NCBI GenBank assembly: GCA_009809945.1
Contig: WTPW01000020.1
Location: 43,964-107,963, forward strand
Length of the DNA: 64,000 nucleotides
Reading direction: 5' to 3'
DNA from: Gigaspora margarita
Lineage: Eukaryota > Glomeromycota > Glomeromycetes > Diversisporales > Gigasporaceae
Both the position numbers and the translations under genes were made by a program. This document shows, in pieces, positions 1-11,639 of this stretch. The notes beneath the pieces are model-generated. The model made no database searches. It was given only the letters and a program-made list of their open reading frames with translations, and was not told the DNA's origin. The first letter of the stretch is position 1; each line of letters starts with the position of its first letter.

Positions 1-1420
1 AATTTTTTAAAATTATGCTACAGATTATGCGAATCAGATAGAAATATGCGAAAATATGCGATCACCAGAGTTGTAAATTTATCATTGTAAATTTTTATTA
101 TTATCATTATCGTAAGTTACTGAACCCATCAGTAACTTACCAATAAAACCACAGCATCTGTGTACTATAAAATTATTGAAAAGAATTGCATTACAAAACT
201 TCATTTGCATGGAGATGGATAAAATACGCATGCGCATAATGCACATTGTACGCATTTTTTGAAAATTCGTGCATAATAAAAAAAAAATAAAAGAAACTTT
301 GATGGAGTAACACAGGTAAAACTGTAATTGTTTTCTAAATTTATTATGCCAGAAAACCTTTGTTAGATATTACCTTTTCCAACAGTTTTCTAAAAAATTT
401 TCATATCAAAACTTATGGTGTAATATGCAACTTTTATTGTGGTATTCTAAACAGAATTTTATAACATATTCAATAACAATAAGTTTAGATATGAGATCAA
501 AACAAACTAATAATATAATAATTATAATAATTTAGGGTAAGTGTTAGCATTAAAGCAAAGGTAAGTAGAGAATTAGCAAAGACTGTCTCTACTCAAAATT
601 TCGCAAGAAATTTTTTTTGTTAAAATGCGAAGGAGGTTTCATAAGCAAATTATGAGTTACTCGCATTTTTTTAAAATGCCTCTATTCCTTCGATTTCACA
701 TTACATTAGATCTTCGATCTGATAGTTTTAATAATTTTATAAAAATATTGGTAAAGTTGTATATCACATCAAAGGTTTTCTGCCATAATAATTTTAGAAA
801 ATATTTATAGTTTTACCTGTGTAAAATGCGCATGATTCGGAAACATGCACACAATTCGCAATTATGCGCACGCATGAAATCCAACTCTACTTTTGCGTCC
901 TAACAAAAAATTCCCTACAAAATTTTAGTAAAATATATGTTTCTTGTTAAACTTAATATTGCTTTGACGATATGTTTTATTACTTATGGTAACATTTACC
1001 GTAATTTGAAATTTCAAATCTGATGATTTATGTTTCATATAATCAAATGGGAACTGGTGAGGAAAATTGATAAACCCGATAGTACTTATCTTTTAATTCC
1101 TGCATTTTATGCGCAGATTATGCTTTATTAATTATGCGAAATTCATCCTAATATGCGAATATGCTGTCGCATATGCTTCTGCGCTAAAATCTAATTTATG
1201 CGCAGATTATGCTATCGCAGATCCGCGGTATCCCTATAATGATCATAATTGCGAAATCAGATGACTTTATCAGATCACATGTTCAATTTGTCATTCACCT
1301 TATGGCACATAAAATATGCGATTTCGCATAATTTAAAGAAATTCGCATAATCTCGCATAATTTATCCATTCTCTCGTATAAAGAAATTTCTATTGGCCAA
1401 TTGACGTTACACAGATTAAG
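1..1420. repeat. ATTATGCG-rich repeat block, probable hAT-like right end
   Basis: ATTATGCG, its complement CGCATAAT and close variants recur many times at 20-60, 225-260, 825-870, 1110-1215 and 1315-1365. One stretch ends at 1236 with a sequence whose complement reads TAGGGATACCGCGGAT. That start resembles the TAGGGAT termini of the hAT-like elements elsewhere in this window. The left end would lie before position 1, so no target duplication can be checked. ATTATGCG words continue to about 1365, so more than one copy or a nested copy is likely. Confidence 0.45.
310..822. mobile_element. Foldback MITE, about 39-bp inverted arms
   Basis: ACACAGGTAAAACTGTAA at 310-327 is matched in inverted orientation by the sequence ending at 822 (ATAGTTTTACCTGTGT). 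The match extends inward with a few differences through a TTTTCTAAA and TTATTATG segment, to about 348 on the left and 784 on the right. The interior has no long reading frame; a 61-codon ORF from 625 to 810 runs into the right arm. No target duplication is clear because both flanks are ATGCG-type repeats. Class is unassigned. Confidence 0.55.
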
Positions 1421-2119
1421 TTACACAGAATGTGATATCAAGTCGGCCTATATTATACTCTAACGTTGGCTAATTCCGAGTAGGATCATGTGAATAATGC
1501 TGGCTAAACTATCATAGCATCTACACTTTAAAATTAATAGATCCGAATGTAGCAACAATTATTTATTATACCGGAACTTTTATAGCATTGGTATAATGAT
1601 TATATGCCAACACACTATTGGTTGTACAATGTAAGCTACGTAACGTACGTATATACGTACTTGTAATTTTTGACATGGGCAAAATTAGAACACAAAAATT
1701 TCTAGTAAAATTTTGTGCTTTTAGATTAGGGATAAGATCTTGCAATTAGGTTAGAGTTCAACAATATTATTTGTATAATAACATGTAAAAACAGTTTCTT
1801 ATACTAAATTTTTGGTTATACTTGCACAACAGCAGATTTCGATATTTGGGCAGCAAAATTTTTTAACCCTAATCCTGGGTCCGCATAATTCGCATAATTT
1901 GTAATTTACCGGATGCATAATTTGGCATTTACCGGATCATAATCCTGGACACCCTAATTTGATTGTATAGTCCTTGTTGTCCTCCTCTGACACTGCGTGA
2001 CTTTTCTATCTAAACAATGATTAATTCAGAAATTAGAAAACTGAATATGCACATGTGCAAGAGTAGTTTCATTTATTAAATTGTTTTCTAATTTAACATA
2101 CCGGTATTTTTATTGTAGA
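1421..2119. other. AT-rich intergenic, no gene seen
   Basis: No coding frame or clear element was found. At 1880-1965 the word TTACCGGAT occurs twice beside further GCATAAT words, probably debris of the repeat block to the left. Confidence 0.4.
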
Positions 2120-2949
2120 TGGAAAGTGGATACATAAGTGTAGTGGGATTGAATGCCATGAAGGCGTTGAATACGGTATAGTATCTTAGAATATAGATCA
2201 AGATATTTACTTGATATGGGCTAATTACTTATACAGGACACAGAATCAACACCTGATCATACGAAAGAAAAATAAGAGAGAATATAGATTTATTGAAGGA
2301 AAAGCTTAAGGTGGGTTTTGGGGGTGTTTGTTTTCTCGTAATTATTCTTGCAAATTTTGAAAATTTATAAAAATTATATTATGTTTTAGCATCCCATAGT
2401 TGCTAAGATGCATCACTATATGACGCTCTTAAGAAAAAGATGGATGCTTTAAACCTTTCAAAATTTACGTGGAAAGATCCGGAAGCGAGCATGGTGCTTA
2501 GTGATGACTCAGAGATAGTGAATATCCTGAAGTTATATACTTTATATTTGCTACTAGGGACCACGTGAAAATATGAAATGTATTCTCCAATTCAGTTGTG
2601 TCAAAGTGTAGAGAGTTTATGAAAATTTCAATGGTTCAGATGTTTCAAGAGATATGGAAGAATACTCCACAATAAAAAATGGAAAGAAAATGAAACAGAG
2701 CTAGTAAAAATAATGGAACATATTCTAAGTGTACTGTATGGAATTCTATCAAGTATTAATATTGTGTAAATAACTATAATATAACTACCCAACATATATT
2801 ATATAGTAGTAAAATATGGAGCAATCCAGTATTCTCATCCAGTACATCCACACAATTATCAAAGTGAAAGGACATATTACCGACGTTGTGGTTATTTTAC
2901 TTCGGGCTAGTTTGGAGAATCTTCCAAATGGCTATATCTGCCTGAGCAC

Positions 2950-3024
2950 GTAAGTCAATAGCAGATAACATTTTATTGGGAGAAAGTGCAAATATATATT
3001 CATCATATTCATCATCAATTACAG
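2950..3024 (+). other. Spliceosomal intron in the pseudogene
   Basis: This 75-nt intron starts GTAAGT and ends with a TTACAG-type acceptor. Splicing keeps the frame, S-T then AERQS. It suggests the copy arose by DNA duplication and not by retrotransposition of a spliced transcript. Confidence 0.65.
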
Positions 3025-3435
3025 GGCAGAACGTCAAAGCCTAGCAAGTAAGACTCGACGAAATATAGGAGTGGACCAGGAACGTATTGGGAAAAAACCT
3101 GATGTTATGGGGTTGGTAGAGAATGAAGAAAAAATTAACGAGATTTTATATTTTGAATGCTCACGTATCACACAAAAAAAAGCGGATAATAGTATGAAGT
3201 TATGGAGAGAAACACTAGATGGGTTGTGTTTTGTTGGTGCAACATGTAGACTGATGGCTAACCAATTTGGTGTTGTAGGTGTCCAGGTTGCGGGTACTGT
3301 TATTTATTTAAATATACTTGTTAAAGGTTTAGGGGGGATACCACGCTATTTTCATCTGGGCCACGCAGAAATACCACTGATGCTAAGCACACAACAATGT
3401 GTAAACTCTCTTGTAGATTTATTTTGACTCTGCGG

Positions 3436-3517
3436 GTAAGACATTTCGAATATATCAAATGCATAAAGTATTGCCTTTATTACGTTATAATTAGTTGACT
3501 GTTCTTTTGTGGAACAG
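3436..3517 (+). other. Spliceosomal intron in the pseudogene
   Basis: GTAAG at 3436 and a GGAACAG acceptor ending at 3517 bound 82 nt. The join gives ACT-CTG-CGG-AAT, coding TLRN, followed by ILIVNKSF in one frame. Upstream coding needs a frame change to reach it. Confidence 0.55.
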
Positions 3518-3689
3518 AATATTCTTATTGTAAATAAAAGCTTCTAATGCAAGCATTAGAATGAGCAGACTCGCTTCCACCACGGAATGTTCAACAAAGC
3601 CCTACCGCCTCTTCACCGCGTATAGAAGAGCAAGTACAAAAAAGGTCCAAGAATAATAATAAATCCAGAAAATTAAAAAGGCATAAAAG

Positions 3690-4235
3690 TACCAGAATGT
3701 ATTAAAATTCGATGGATCCAGATATAATAGAGTCATTCACATCTTCCTGTAATCTTTGCCTATCAATAAAGCTGGACATGGTGGCTGTTTTCACATACAT
3801 AATCACAACTTCGCTACAACATTAGGATTCTGGTTTGGGTGATTTTGTTTAGATTTACATTATGTCTGATTTTGAATTTTAATTCAGCACTTACTTTTGC
3901 ATATGTCTTTATTTTTTTTTTAATACTAATAAGTTAGCCCTAGTGGCTGATTTCGCATACATATCGTGTTTCTTTTGCATGTGTTTTCGTGAATTTATTT
4001 TATTTTATTATTATTGATGTACTGTACTATACATTATTCGCAAATGATTGAGAATTTTAAAAATTTTCTTGGCAAAAGTGATTAGCGGGACCAAAAGTCA
4101 CGCACTTGTGATTTCTATTTGAAATTAAAGGCATTAATTAATTAAAAATATTTTCAAACCGTATTCAATTTTCTTCCAAAGATTTTTGGTCGTGCCAGCG
4201 GAGCTGATAAAATTATATAAATTGATATTAAACAT
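3690..4235. other. AT-rich spacer, no gene seen
   Basis: No reading frame or mobile element was recognised here. Confidence 0.4.
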
Positions 4236-5501
4236 GCAATCTAAAGGATTCATTGAGAGAATTAAATTCCAGGCTTATAGCCGTGATTGATAAGCTTAGA
4301 AGAAAGAATGTCAATGTCAAGGCGAGAACACAAGATTAAAACAGGCTATAGAAGAAAATGCAAACGTGAAGCTGAGTATGAGATTAGAATTAAGAAACTA
4401 GAACAAAATAACAAAGAGAATATAAACCTTAAAGATGAAGTAATGAAATTAAGAAATGATATTGAGGAAATCAAAAAAAAAGATCAAATCGTTACTAATA
4501 CTCAGGATGTACTTTCTACAGAAGATATTTCATCTGAAAATTTGGAACGAAGTCCCCAAGATAATAGTTCTAAGCAGATAGACTGCAATGTGATGAAATT
4601 CCCGTATATAATATAGTTGATAACGCTTCAAATTTTGATGAATTTAATGATGCCCCAGATTCTGACATATCTGACAACACTTTTTCAGAAACTAAACATT
4701 ATAAGAATAAAGAGATCAAATTTCTGGAACGAGTACATAAAGAGCATATTAGCAATGAGATTAGAGAAAGAAATCGGGAAAGCTAGATCTCAAGACCCTA
4801 TACTAAAACCATCCAATTTATCGTATAATGATCATCTCTTCAGAACAAAATACTGATACACATGAAATAAAAGAATCCGAAATAGATATACAACCTTTGA
4901 GTACAGGAATTATTTCTAGAAACTTCAAAAGAAGATTGCATCAAAATCGTTAATCAGAGGATTCTATTGGTGATTCACCTACAATCAAATTGGTTCATCT
5001 ATTTAAAAAAACAAGTCTTGCAGAGATCAATACTATACAAGCTAAGGTAGAGGAAATTAGAAGCTGGTATAAATATAGAAAACATTTTGAAAAAAGGCTT
5101 GATGATTTACTCGAAAATAAAAAGATGATAAACGATCTTGCGATTTAGCAAGTGGGGGAATTTATGATGAAATGCTACAGTATCTTCCAGGTATTACTCG
5201 TGCAAGCTTACGCAAAAAGAACTCAAAGAACTAAACCTATATATAAATTATTTAGCGCAATTGGAGAAGATAAAATTAGTCGAATTAAATCTCATAGTGC
5301 CAATAAACTCTCAAAGCCAACTGATAAACAAATTGATATAATTATAAAACATTATACAACCAAAATACTAGTGCGTGACCAAAGTCTCGCACTCACGTGA
5401 CAGAATCCACACTAAAAATCCAGATTTAATCCGTGATAACAAAAATCACATGACCAAACCATCTAGCTTGAAAGGCATATCAAATATTAAGGCAAGTATA
5501 C

Positions 5502-6560
5502 TAGGGATGTTATCCTGTTCATCCAAACTCAGTTCGGCCCTGTTTGAAACCCAAACCAGTTAAACTCGAGTTTTGTAGTCACATGATTTTGATTATTAAA
5601 TTTAACTCATCATGCTTAAATTTGAGTCTGAAATCGATTTGATGAGCAAAAAGTTTCTTATGGCGTGATTATGACGATACTATTCATTTAATCTAAAAGT
5701 TCTATGCGTGATAATGACGAACATTAATGGGGTTTTTTTATTTGAACTTTGTACGATGAATTAAAAACCATACCTGAACAATTTATTAATTCAATAAATT
5801 TACCACCTTTTAAGTTCAATGTCTCAAACCAAATTAGCGTCAGATACACTCAAAAAAATAGCAAACCATTCTTCAAAACGATTAAAGAAGGATCCCTTTT
5901 GGGACGAGCTTCTTGAAACTGGTGGCAAACGATATTACAAGCATTGTGCGAAATCTTATTACATGGATACGGATCAAAATCACCCAGGAAGGTGGAACGA
6001 ACTATATGTTGCCATCAAGGCAAATGTTGAACTATAAAGAACTGATCCGATTTTGCAAATAAACCTATCTCTTTAAGATCAACTATTTATTAATAAATAA
6101 TACCACGTTATTCACTTTCATCATGACAGTTTGTCGCACAGAGCATTTTAAATATATATTATGAAGTACGAAGTACAAGCGTCTCCAGCGAAGTAACGTT
6201 TTCTAAAGCAAAATCTACAATTAGTTCAGTCTATCAGAAGAAAATGCGCAAGCCTTTACTTAAAAACTTGGTATGAATCAGGTATTATTGATTGCGTGGA
6301 AGGTCAATAAATTAAATAAATATGTAATAGATGCAATGAAATGAATAATATAATATTTTTCATGTATTTACAGTAATAAATAGCAAAGTTCATATCATGT
6401 ATTTAATAAATAGTAATAACATTGCTTTGGATTAACATGTTTAGCAAGCATAATCATTAATAAATTTGCGTAATCAGGGTTTGAGACATGTGTGCTTCGA
6501 ATCAGTGTTTAGCAGGTTTTCGAGAACAAACCGACCAGTTTAAACAGGATAACATCCCTA
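5502..6560. mobile_element. hAT-like element with perfect 18-bp TIR and 8-bp TSD
   Basis: The ends are TAGGGATGTTATCCTGTT and its exact complement. The flanks AAGTATAC at 5494-5501 and 6561-6568 are a perfect 8-bp target duplication, typical of the hAT superfamily. The element is 1,059 bp and carries a decayed BED-finger fragment. It sits inside the pseudogene around it. Confidence 0.9.
5819..6037 (+). pseudogene. hAT transposase BED-finger fragment
   Basis: This 72-codon frame reads KKDPFWDELLETGGKRYYKHCAKSYY. A conserved aromatic/tryptophan block (PFWDEL) followed by a Cys-x2-Cys-like site is typical of the N-terminal BED zinc finger of hAT transposases. Here the first cysteine appears replaced by tyrosine (YYKHC), so the zinc site looks broken. 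The paralogous fragment at 21.6 kb keeps YCNFC. A frame break follows; LLKNLV near 6270 matches the LFKDLV remnant of that other copy. No catalytic RNase-H-fold or C-terminal dimerisation region can be recognised, so this copy cannot move itself. Confidence 0.6.
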
Positions 6561-6656
6561 AAGTATACCTACTAAATCATCCCATACCCCTAGTTCAGAA
6601 GATATGATAAGTGAGGATAACAAATCTTTACCGAAGACTAAGGTAAATACTCCAGC

Positions 6657-7726
6657 TAGTGATGGGCAAATCCCGATTTTTTAAAAAATCCCGCGCGGGA
6701 TGCGGGATCCCGCGCGGGATCCGCGCGGGATTCGCGGGATCGAGTAGAGTTTCTGATTTTTTCACGATAAATAAATATATATATATAAATCACCGCTAGG
6801 AATGTTATTTCTCATTAAAATAATAATCATTTCTTATAAATCTTACTGCATTTATTACAAATAAAAATGCTTATATAGATTTTGCCTAAATTTAAAACAT
6901 CTAAATCTTATAATTATTAAATTTATTAAGATTTGCCTTAATTTTCTCAATTTGTTTTTAAATTTATTAAGATTTGCCTTAATTTTCTCAATTTGTTTTT
7001 AAATATTATTATATAAAGATATATTCAAAAATTATAATGGCAACAAAGCGATCAAATCATATAAGCGTATAAAAATTTATAAGTAATCAGGCGCATAATC
7101 AGGTATAAATGTACTAAAATTTATAAGTGATCAGGTACATACGTACAAAAATTTATAGGTAACCAGGTTATATACGTACAAAAATTTATAAACGACTCAT
7201 AAGAAATTCATAATCGGGCTTATCAAATAGTCACTTTTATACTCAATAATCATCTAATATCACATAAATGATTGGCTCGAATTTTATTTACCTTATCACT
7301 CATATTAAATAATCACTGAAATTGGAGATTTTTGCCCATATGGTACACAATATTCTTGATGTATTATTTATACAAGAAATTAAAAGTCTAGATTCCCATT
7401 TTATTAATACAGTAATGACAATTTAAAAAATTTATTTCAGCGTACAGTTGGCACATTATCTCTGTACGTACGTATATATGTGCGAACGAGAAACAAATAA
7501 AAAGTTAACGTGCATAATATTTTTATGTACATCAAATACTAATTAGTCATTGGCCCACTTATGTTAAAGCTGGCCGGATAATTTGTTAATGCGGGCCAGA
7601 TGATATGCTAATGCAGGCCAAATAATCTTATATTAAAAATCCCGCACGCGGGATTTTGAATCCCGCGCATCCCGCGCGGGATCCCGCGCGGGATCACGCG
7701 CGGATCCCGCGCGTGGCCCATCACTA
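6657..7726. mobile_element. hAT-like element with CCCGCGCGGGAT subterminal repeats
   Basis: The left end is TAGTGATGGGCAAATCCCG and the right end, complemented, is TAGTGATGGGCCACGCG. ACTCCAGC at 6649-6656 and 7727-7734 is a perfect 8-bp target duplication. Both subterminal regions (6680-6740 and 7635-7715) are packed with overlapping CCCGCGCGGGAT palindromes, far richer in GC than anything around them. The interior has no long frame. A similar interior stretch is found at 12140-12425. Confidence 0.9.
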
Positions 7727-8559
7727 ACTCCAGCTAATCCAACTTATGACCGATCCTATTTTCGCAACAAAACGTTGGATCAATATCCTAATTTATATCG
7801 AGAAGGTAGATGGAAACGACGATTATTATGGAATTACTGATGAATCTTTATGACCGCTATGCAAGTTAGATCATGATGATGGTAATGGTACAGAAGGCAG
7901 ATATGAAGTTGGATCCTACTCTATTAAATGTGAACAGCGTGGAATTGAAATTGAGGTAACAGCATGAACTTTAAACTTATACTAGCACAATTCGCTCGCT
8001 TAAGTCTTCTGAGACCTATTTATTTTTTGTTGGTTATTGTTAATTTAGAAAGATGTGCAGTCATATACATAAAACGGGAACATGAATACACAGGCAAAAG
8101 CTAATAAAACATTGACTTCCGAATATTTGGAATGGGAAGCTAAATTAACAGAATTGCCAGGTATTTTGACGGATAAAATTCGTTCTAGGTTATATAAAAG
8201 GTATAAGAATAAAACTGGATTCGATCCCTGGATAAACTCTGAAACTTCTCAAATCAAAAATGAAACAGAGGTATACATATTACCTACAAACAAAAATGCA
8301 TCTCTCAATTCTTGTCTTCCGATTTCTGAACCTTGTTATTTATACTACATTGGAGCAATTCAATAATTTATTTCTTAAATATAGCAATAAATATGGCAAT
8401 TATTATGATTATTCAGGAATATGTCCTGCATGTAATGAAGAGCATAAAGAAGATAATGTAGAAGGTCAGTGGGGTGATAGTAATTATCGTGGCGAAAAAA
8501 CGTATCGTCTCTATTGTTGTAAGATAACCTTTAGTGGAATTCCATAATAAATGTAAAAG

Positions 8560-9180
8560 CGTAAGTCAAAAAGAAATTAATAATTGCAAATTATAAAATA
8601 AATTCTAATTAACTTAATATTCAATTGTATAAAAATAAAAAATCGCAAGATCACCGGACCCCCTTCTTTATCTCATAAAAATTATTGCCCAAACGAACAA
8701 CAATATATAATTTTTGATTATACATTAAGGATCGTAATTATTATCACTACAATCATCATCACCAGTTGAATACCACATATAACTATCAAGAGAATGGTCA
8801 TCCTTATCTCTATATCCGTAGTAATGCGAAATTGGTTTATTGTCTAGTTTGAATAGAAAAAGAAACTAAGTCCAGGTTGTTATATTTTGAGGAAATTATT
8901 TTTGTAGAATAGTTACACAATGTAAGCTTCACTTACAAGATCTAGGATAAGATGGTGTTGGGAAGTCATAATAGAAGTCTTTTGGAGTATTGGTCTTGTA
9001 GGCATTTTTATAGCAATTGGGTATGTTATTTGATACATGTATGATGATGGGGGCGAAAGGGGAAAGGTAATAGTATTTAAGCATTGTTCTTAATTAAGAA
9101 GATATTTTTCTTTTCGCTATCGCTCGCCTAATAGAAGGCTGGCTATTTCGTCCCGCCCTTTCCCCCAATAACTTAAGTTG
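8560..9180. other. Spacer, no gene seen
   Basis: No frame could be assigned. GC content rises towards 9050-9180, leading into the hairpin cluster. Confidence 0.35.
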
Positions 9181-9183
9181 TTT

Positions 9184-9318
9184 GGGCTCAGCGGCTGTAA
9201 TTGCAGCGCAAAGACCCAGTTTTTAGTATGAGAGGTCCTACGGCTACTGTGCAGTGCAAGGACCTTTTTTATTGTAACAGTGTTTGGGGCTCTGCGGCTA
9301 TATCAGCACAAGGACCCC
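9184..9318. repeat. Three tandem GC-rich hairpin units, about 50-bp period
   Basis: Units start near 9184, 9234 and 9286. Each has the pattern GGxC, then CGGCT, a short loop, a CAG(C/T)GCAA or CAGCACAA segment, and GACC. The GGTCC...GGACC pairing is exact in unit two, and GGGG...CCCC pairs in unit three. Units are separated by T-rich linkers. It could be a structured RNA or a small minisatellite. No Pol III box was seen. Confidence 0.45.
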
Positions 9319-9324
9319 TGTTTT

Positions 9325-9780
9325 ACATGGCACAATCCCAATCCTCTTTGCTGCTATATAGACTCCCCTGGGCGAAGACACCTTTGGTGGGTGTAATGGA
9401 TAGTTCGTAGCTAGTTGTGAAAGGATGTTGGTGGGTTTTGGTGGTGTGGATTGTTTCAGTTATGGTGAATTAGCAGTTATGGTGAATTAGCAGTTATTGA
9501 GATTACAAATGTTGCTTAGTTGTTTTGATAACGATAGCGAACAGAATCCCATATGTTCTTCATCTATGTTCATAAAGTCATCTGATCGAGCAATAATAAT
9601 GCAAAAATGAATGTGGCAGTGCTAAATTTGTGAGTAGACGAATGACGGAATGATCTACAGGTTACTGAGTTGAACTGAAAAAAAATTTATTTCTAACGAT
9701 TATTCTATCAATGATTTTCCAAGGATACGATGATCATACAAATTATGTACATATTATAGGATATGTATTAATACTAAATT
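9325..9780. other. Spacer, no gene seen
   Basis: A 20-bp tandem duplication (TTATGGTGAATTAGCAG type) occurs near 9458-9496. Nothing else was recognised. Confidence 0.35.
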
Positions 9781-9781
9781 T

Positions 9782-9829
9782 TGTTTTTTTTTTTTTTTTT
9801 TTTTTTTAGGTGCTCACTTCGGGAGTAAG

Positions 9830-9875
<46 letters not shown>

Positions 9876-9880
9876 CAAAC
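9782..9880. repeat. Two poly-T tracts and a poly-A tract around a short unique segment
   Basis: A T run of about 24, a 23-bp segment (AGGTGCTCACTTCGGGAGTA and a few more bases), a second T run and an A run of about 19 lie end to end. The run lengths may be unreliable. It could be the remnant of two retroelement tails in opposite directions. Confidence 0.5.
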
Positions 9881-10685
9881 CCCCCGGATTTTCTTAAGTT
9901 GATAAAGTTTAAAGTTTAAATCTAACCAATATTAATACATAATTTGATAGATCAACTAAATTCGTAGCTTAATAAACGAGTAACGGAAAGGGAAAACATG
10001 TAAATTGATTCATTTACTGGGTTCGACTTAATTCTGCATGATTAGCTCTTAGTGTTATTTTTCTAAATAAATCTGTTTGATGATAATCCGATGTGTTATC
10101 GAACGGTTAAGAACTGTCAGTTGCAATTACGTATTGCGGGACCAAGTTACAGGGAGAATTCGATAAATTTTAACGTTGTTAACCAATTATAAGTTTTTCC
10201 TTTAATCATATAACTAGTATTTTGTGATTAGAATATTAAACTAAAAGCTTTTATGAATAGATATTCTCAATATGCATGGTTTTTAACGCTTGTAATCTTT
10301 ATCATCTTGTTACACTGAAGTTGATCAGTCTAAATATATTAATCTATTGTTAATTTGAAGTTTAAAATTCTTTGGAGTACATATTATTAGATTTTTTTTT
10401 TTTTTTTTTTTTTTTGGAGTTGGTATATGATTTAGAGTTATTAATAAAAGAATATTCCAAATTTCATAATCAATAATTTATTTATTAATATTTATAGTAT
10501 GTTTTTGCAAAATTTGTGTTACAAATTTACATCATGATCTTAAAAACTCTTGACTATAATTTTTATAAATGCAGAATTTATTTAAATTTTTACTTTAATA
10601 TCATTAGCAAAAGCAAAATAACAATAAAAAATAAATGAGCTAAATTTTTTATCAGAGTTTTTTCCACAACAAAGATTTCTAACTT
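9881..10685. other. AT-rich spacer, no gene seen
   Basis: A further poly-T run lies at 10391-10415. No gene or element ends were recognised. The 3' side abuts the TLDc pseudogene. Confidence 0.4.
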
Positions 10686-11620
10686 TTAAACGATAAAGTC
10701 AGTAACATTCAAAGTCTTCGTTTCATAATGACTTAACCCATTCTGGCTATTTAATATCAAATCAACATCTCTAAAATTAATCCAAGTTCCGTCATAGTTA
10801 TAAATTGCATTTGAGAGATTTTCCACATGACTAAATATATAAGTGTCGGAACTCTTTCAATCCATAAAACTAAAGATAAAATATAAAATTTACATTTATT
10901 GAAAATAATTATGTACGTATAGTACATATAATTTAGAAATTCAGAATAATTACAAGAAGTTACTCATCTATCATCACTTATTATCCACGCGCATAATATC
11001 TCGACCCATCAAGATTATTTTCCACCACGCATAATTGTTGCGACCATGATCCTATGATTAATGATGTTATAATTGGTATCGATTATATTTCTCAAACTTA
11101 GAGGGTTATATCCACCAATTACCTTTTCTGAGTCGGAGACCTTAATTAACACAAGAATTGCTCCACTACAATTATTTGCGATTAATCAAATTCGTTAAAT
11201 TGATAAAAAGGCTTCCTAAAAAAAATCATCTCTTAATAGAATCGATATTAATAGATCCACAGCGTGGAGGTAAATTTGAAACTTGGATTTATATTTGCCA
11301 TAAGATAGGCAACTAAATCTTCGTAAAGATCTACTGGTATCGCTTCGCATTTTTATAAGGTCTTGCCTGATAATAAAAATCATCTTGGGATATTTCATAA
11401 AATCGAATGATATAGTATGAATGATTTCTGTGATTTTTTGAATGATTCAAAATAATTCTTTTCCCAATTAGCAAAATCCATTTTGGATTTTCTTTTACTA
11501 AAATATTTTCAAGTGTCAATTTCTTTAATTTTCATACCATCTCTCTTGACGAGTCTCAGAAAAAAAAAAATCTTTATCCAAAGTTGGAAATCCCTTTTAA
11601 TTTAAAAAACTGTTTTGGAT
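10686..11620 (-). pseudogene. BTB-BACK-TLDc (kelch-like) pseudogene, C-terminal part
   Basis: On the minus strand the order of segments matches the C-terminal half of BTB-BACK-TLDc proteins. There is a BACK-like stretch (RDGMKIKEIDTWKY near 11530, NWEKNYFESFKKSQKSF near 11450, then RFYEISQDDFYYQARPYKN). AIPVDLYEDLVAYLM near 11320 and SINIDSILL near 11235 follow. The TLDc core is GAILVLIKVSDSEKVIGGYNP at about 11100-11160, and the terminal ENLSNAIYN...NFRDVDLIL and YETKTLNVTDFIV end in a stop at 10686-10688. The GGYNP block is the usual hallmark of TLDc. Segments lie in different frames separated by stops, so at least four frameshifts have accumulated. An N-terminal BTB domain was not recognised; minus ORFs up to 12125 may be its remains. 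TLDc proteins of this type are very numerous in Rhizophagus. Confidence 0.75.
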
Positions 11621-11639
11621 ATTTACAGATAATTGTCAT

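Larger units (their letters stand above)
2120..3680 (+). pseudogene. Spliced pseudogene of a lineage-expanded, possibly nuclease-like family
   Basis: The best-preserved exon is 3025-3427. It reads open from AERQSLAS through GKKPDVMG, ILYFECSR and KLWRETLDG to QFGVVGVQVAG and YFHLGHAEIPL. It joins an upstream exon (ending ICLS at 2949) across a canonical GTAAGT...CAG intron at 2950-3024. A second intron, GTAAG...ACAG at 3436-3517, joins TLR to NILIVNK. Earlier coding-like stretches, for example LSKFTWKDPEASMVL near 2445-2510, lie in frames separated by stops. There is a stop at 3425-3427, one frame change just before TLRNILIVNK, and another before LMQALE near 3547. The layout resembles a hypothetical family that I recall as highly multiplied in Rhizophagus. 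The KPDxMG...ECS spacing recalls PD-(D/E)XK nucleases, but that is inference. It looks like a decayed copy, not a working gene. Confidence 0.6.
4240..8547 (+). pseudogene. Coiled-coil and Cys/His-module gene, broken by two hAT insertions
   Basis: Part one (4240-5400) encodes a lysine/glutamate-rich coiled-coil (AEYEIRIKKLEQ, VMKLRNDIEEIKKK), an acidic linker and a helical stretch with SWYKYRKHFEKRLDDLL and LPGITRASLRKKTQ. A low-complexity linker follows from 5375. The linker frame passes through both empty insertion sites at 5501/6569 and 6656/7735 without a stop and reaches TYDRSYFRN and DQYPNLYREG. The C-terminal part has two similar Cys/His modules. The first is YYGITDES, a stop, then PLCKLDHDDGNGTEG...SIKC; the second, near 8400-8520, is YSGICPACNEEHKEDNVEG...YRLYC. 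Between them EYLEWEAKLTELP and DPWINSETS are open at 8082-8366. Frameshifts near 4330, 5150, 7806 and 8350 show it is dead. It resembles a family I remember as expanded in Rhizophagus; its function is unknown, and the Cys/His spacing suggests metal binding. Confidence 0.65.
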
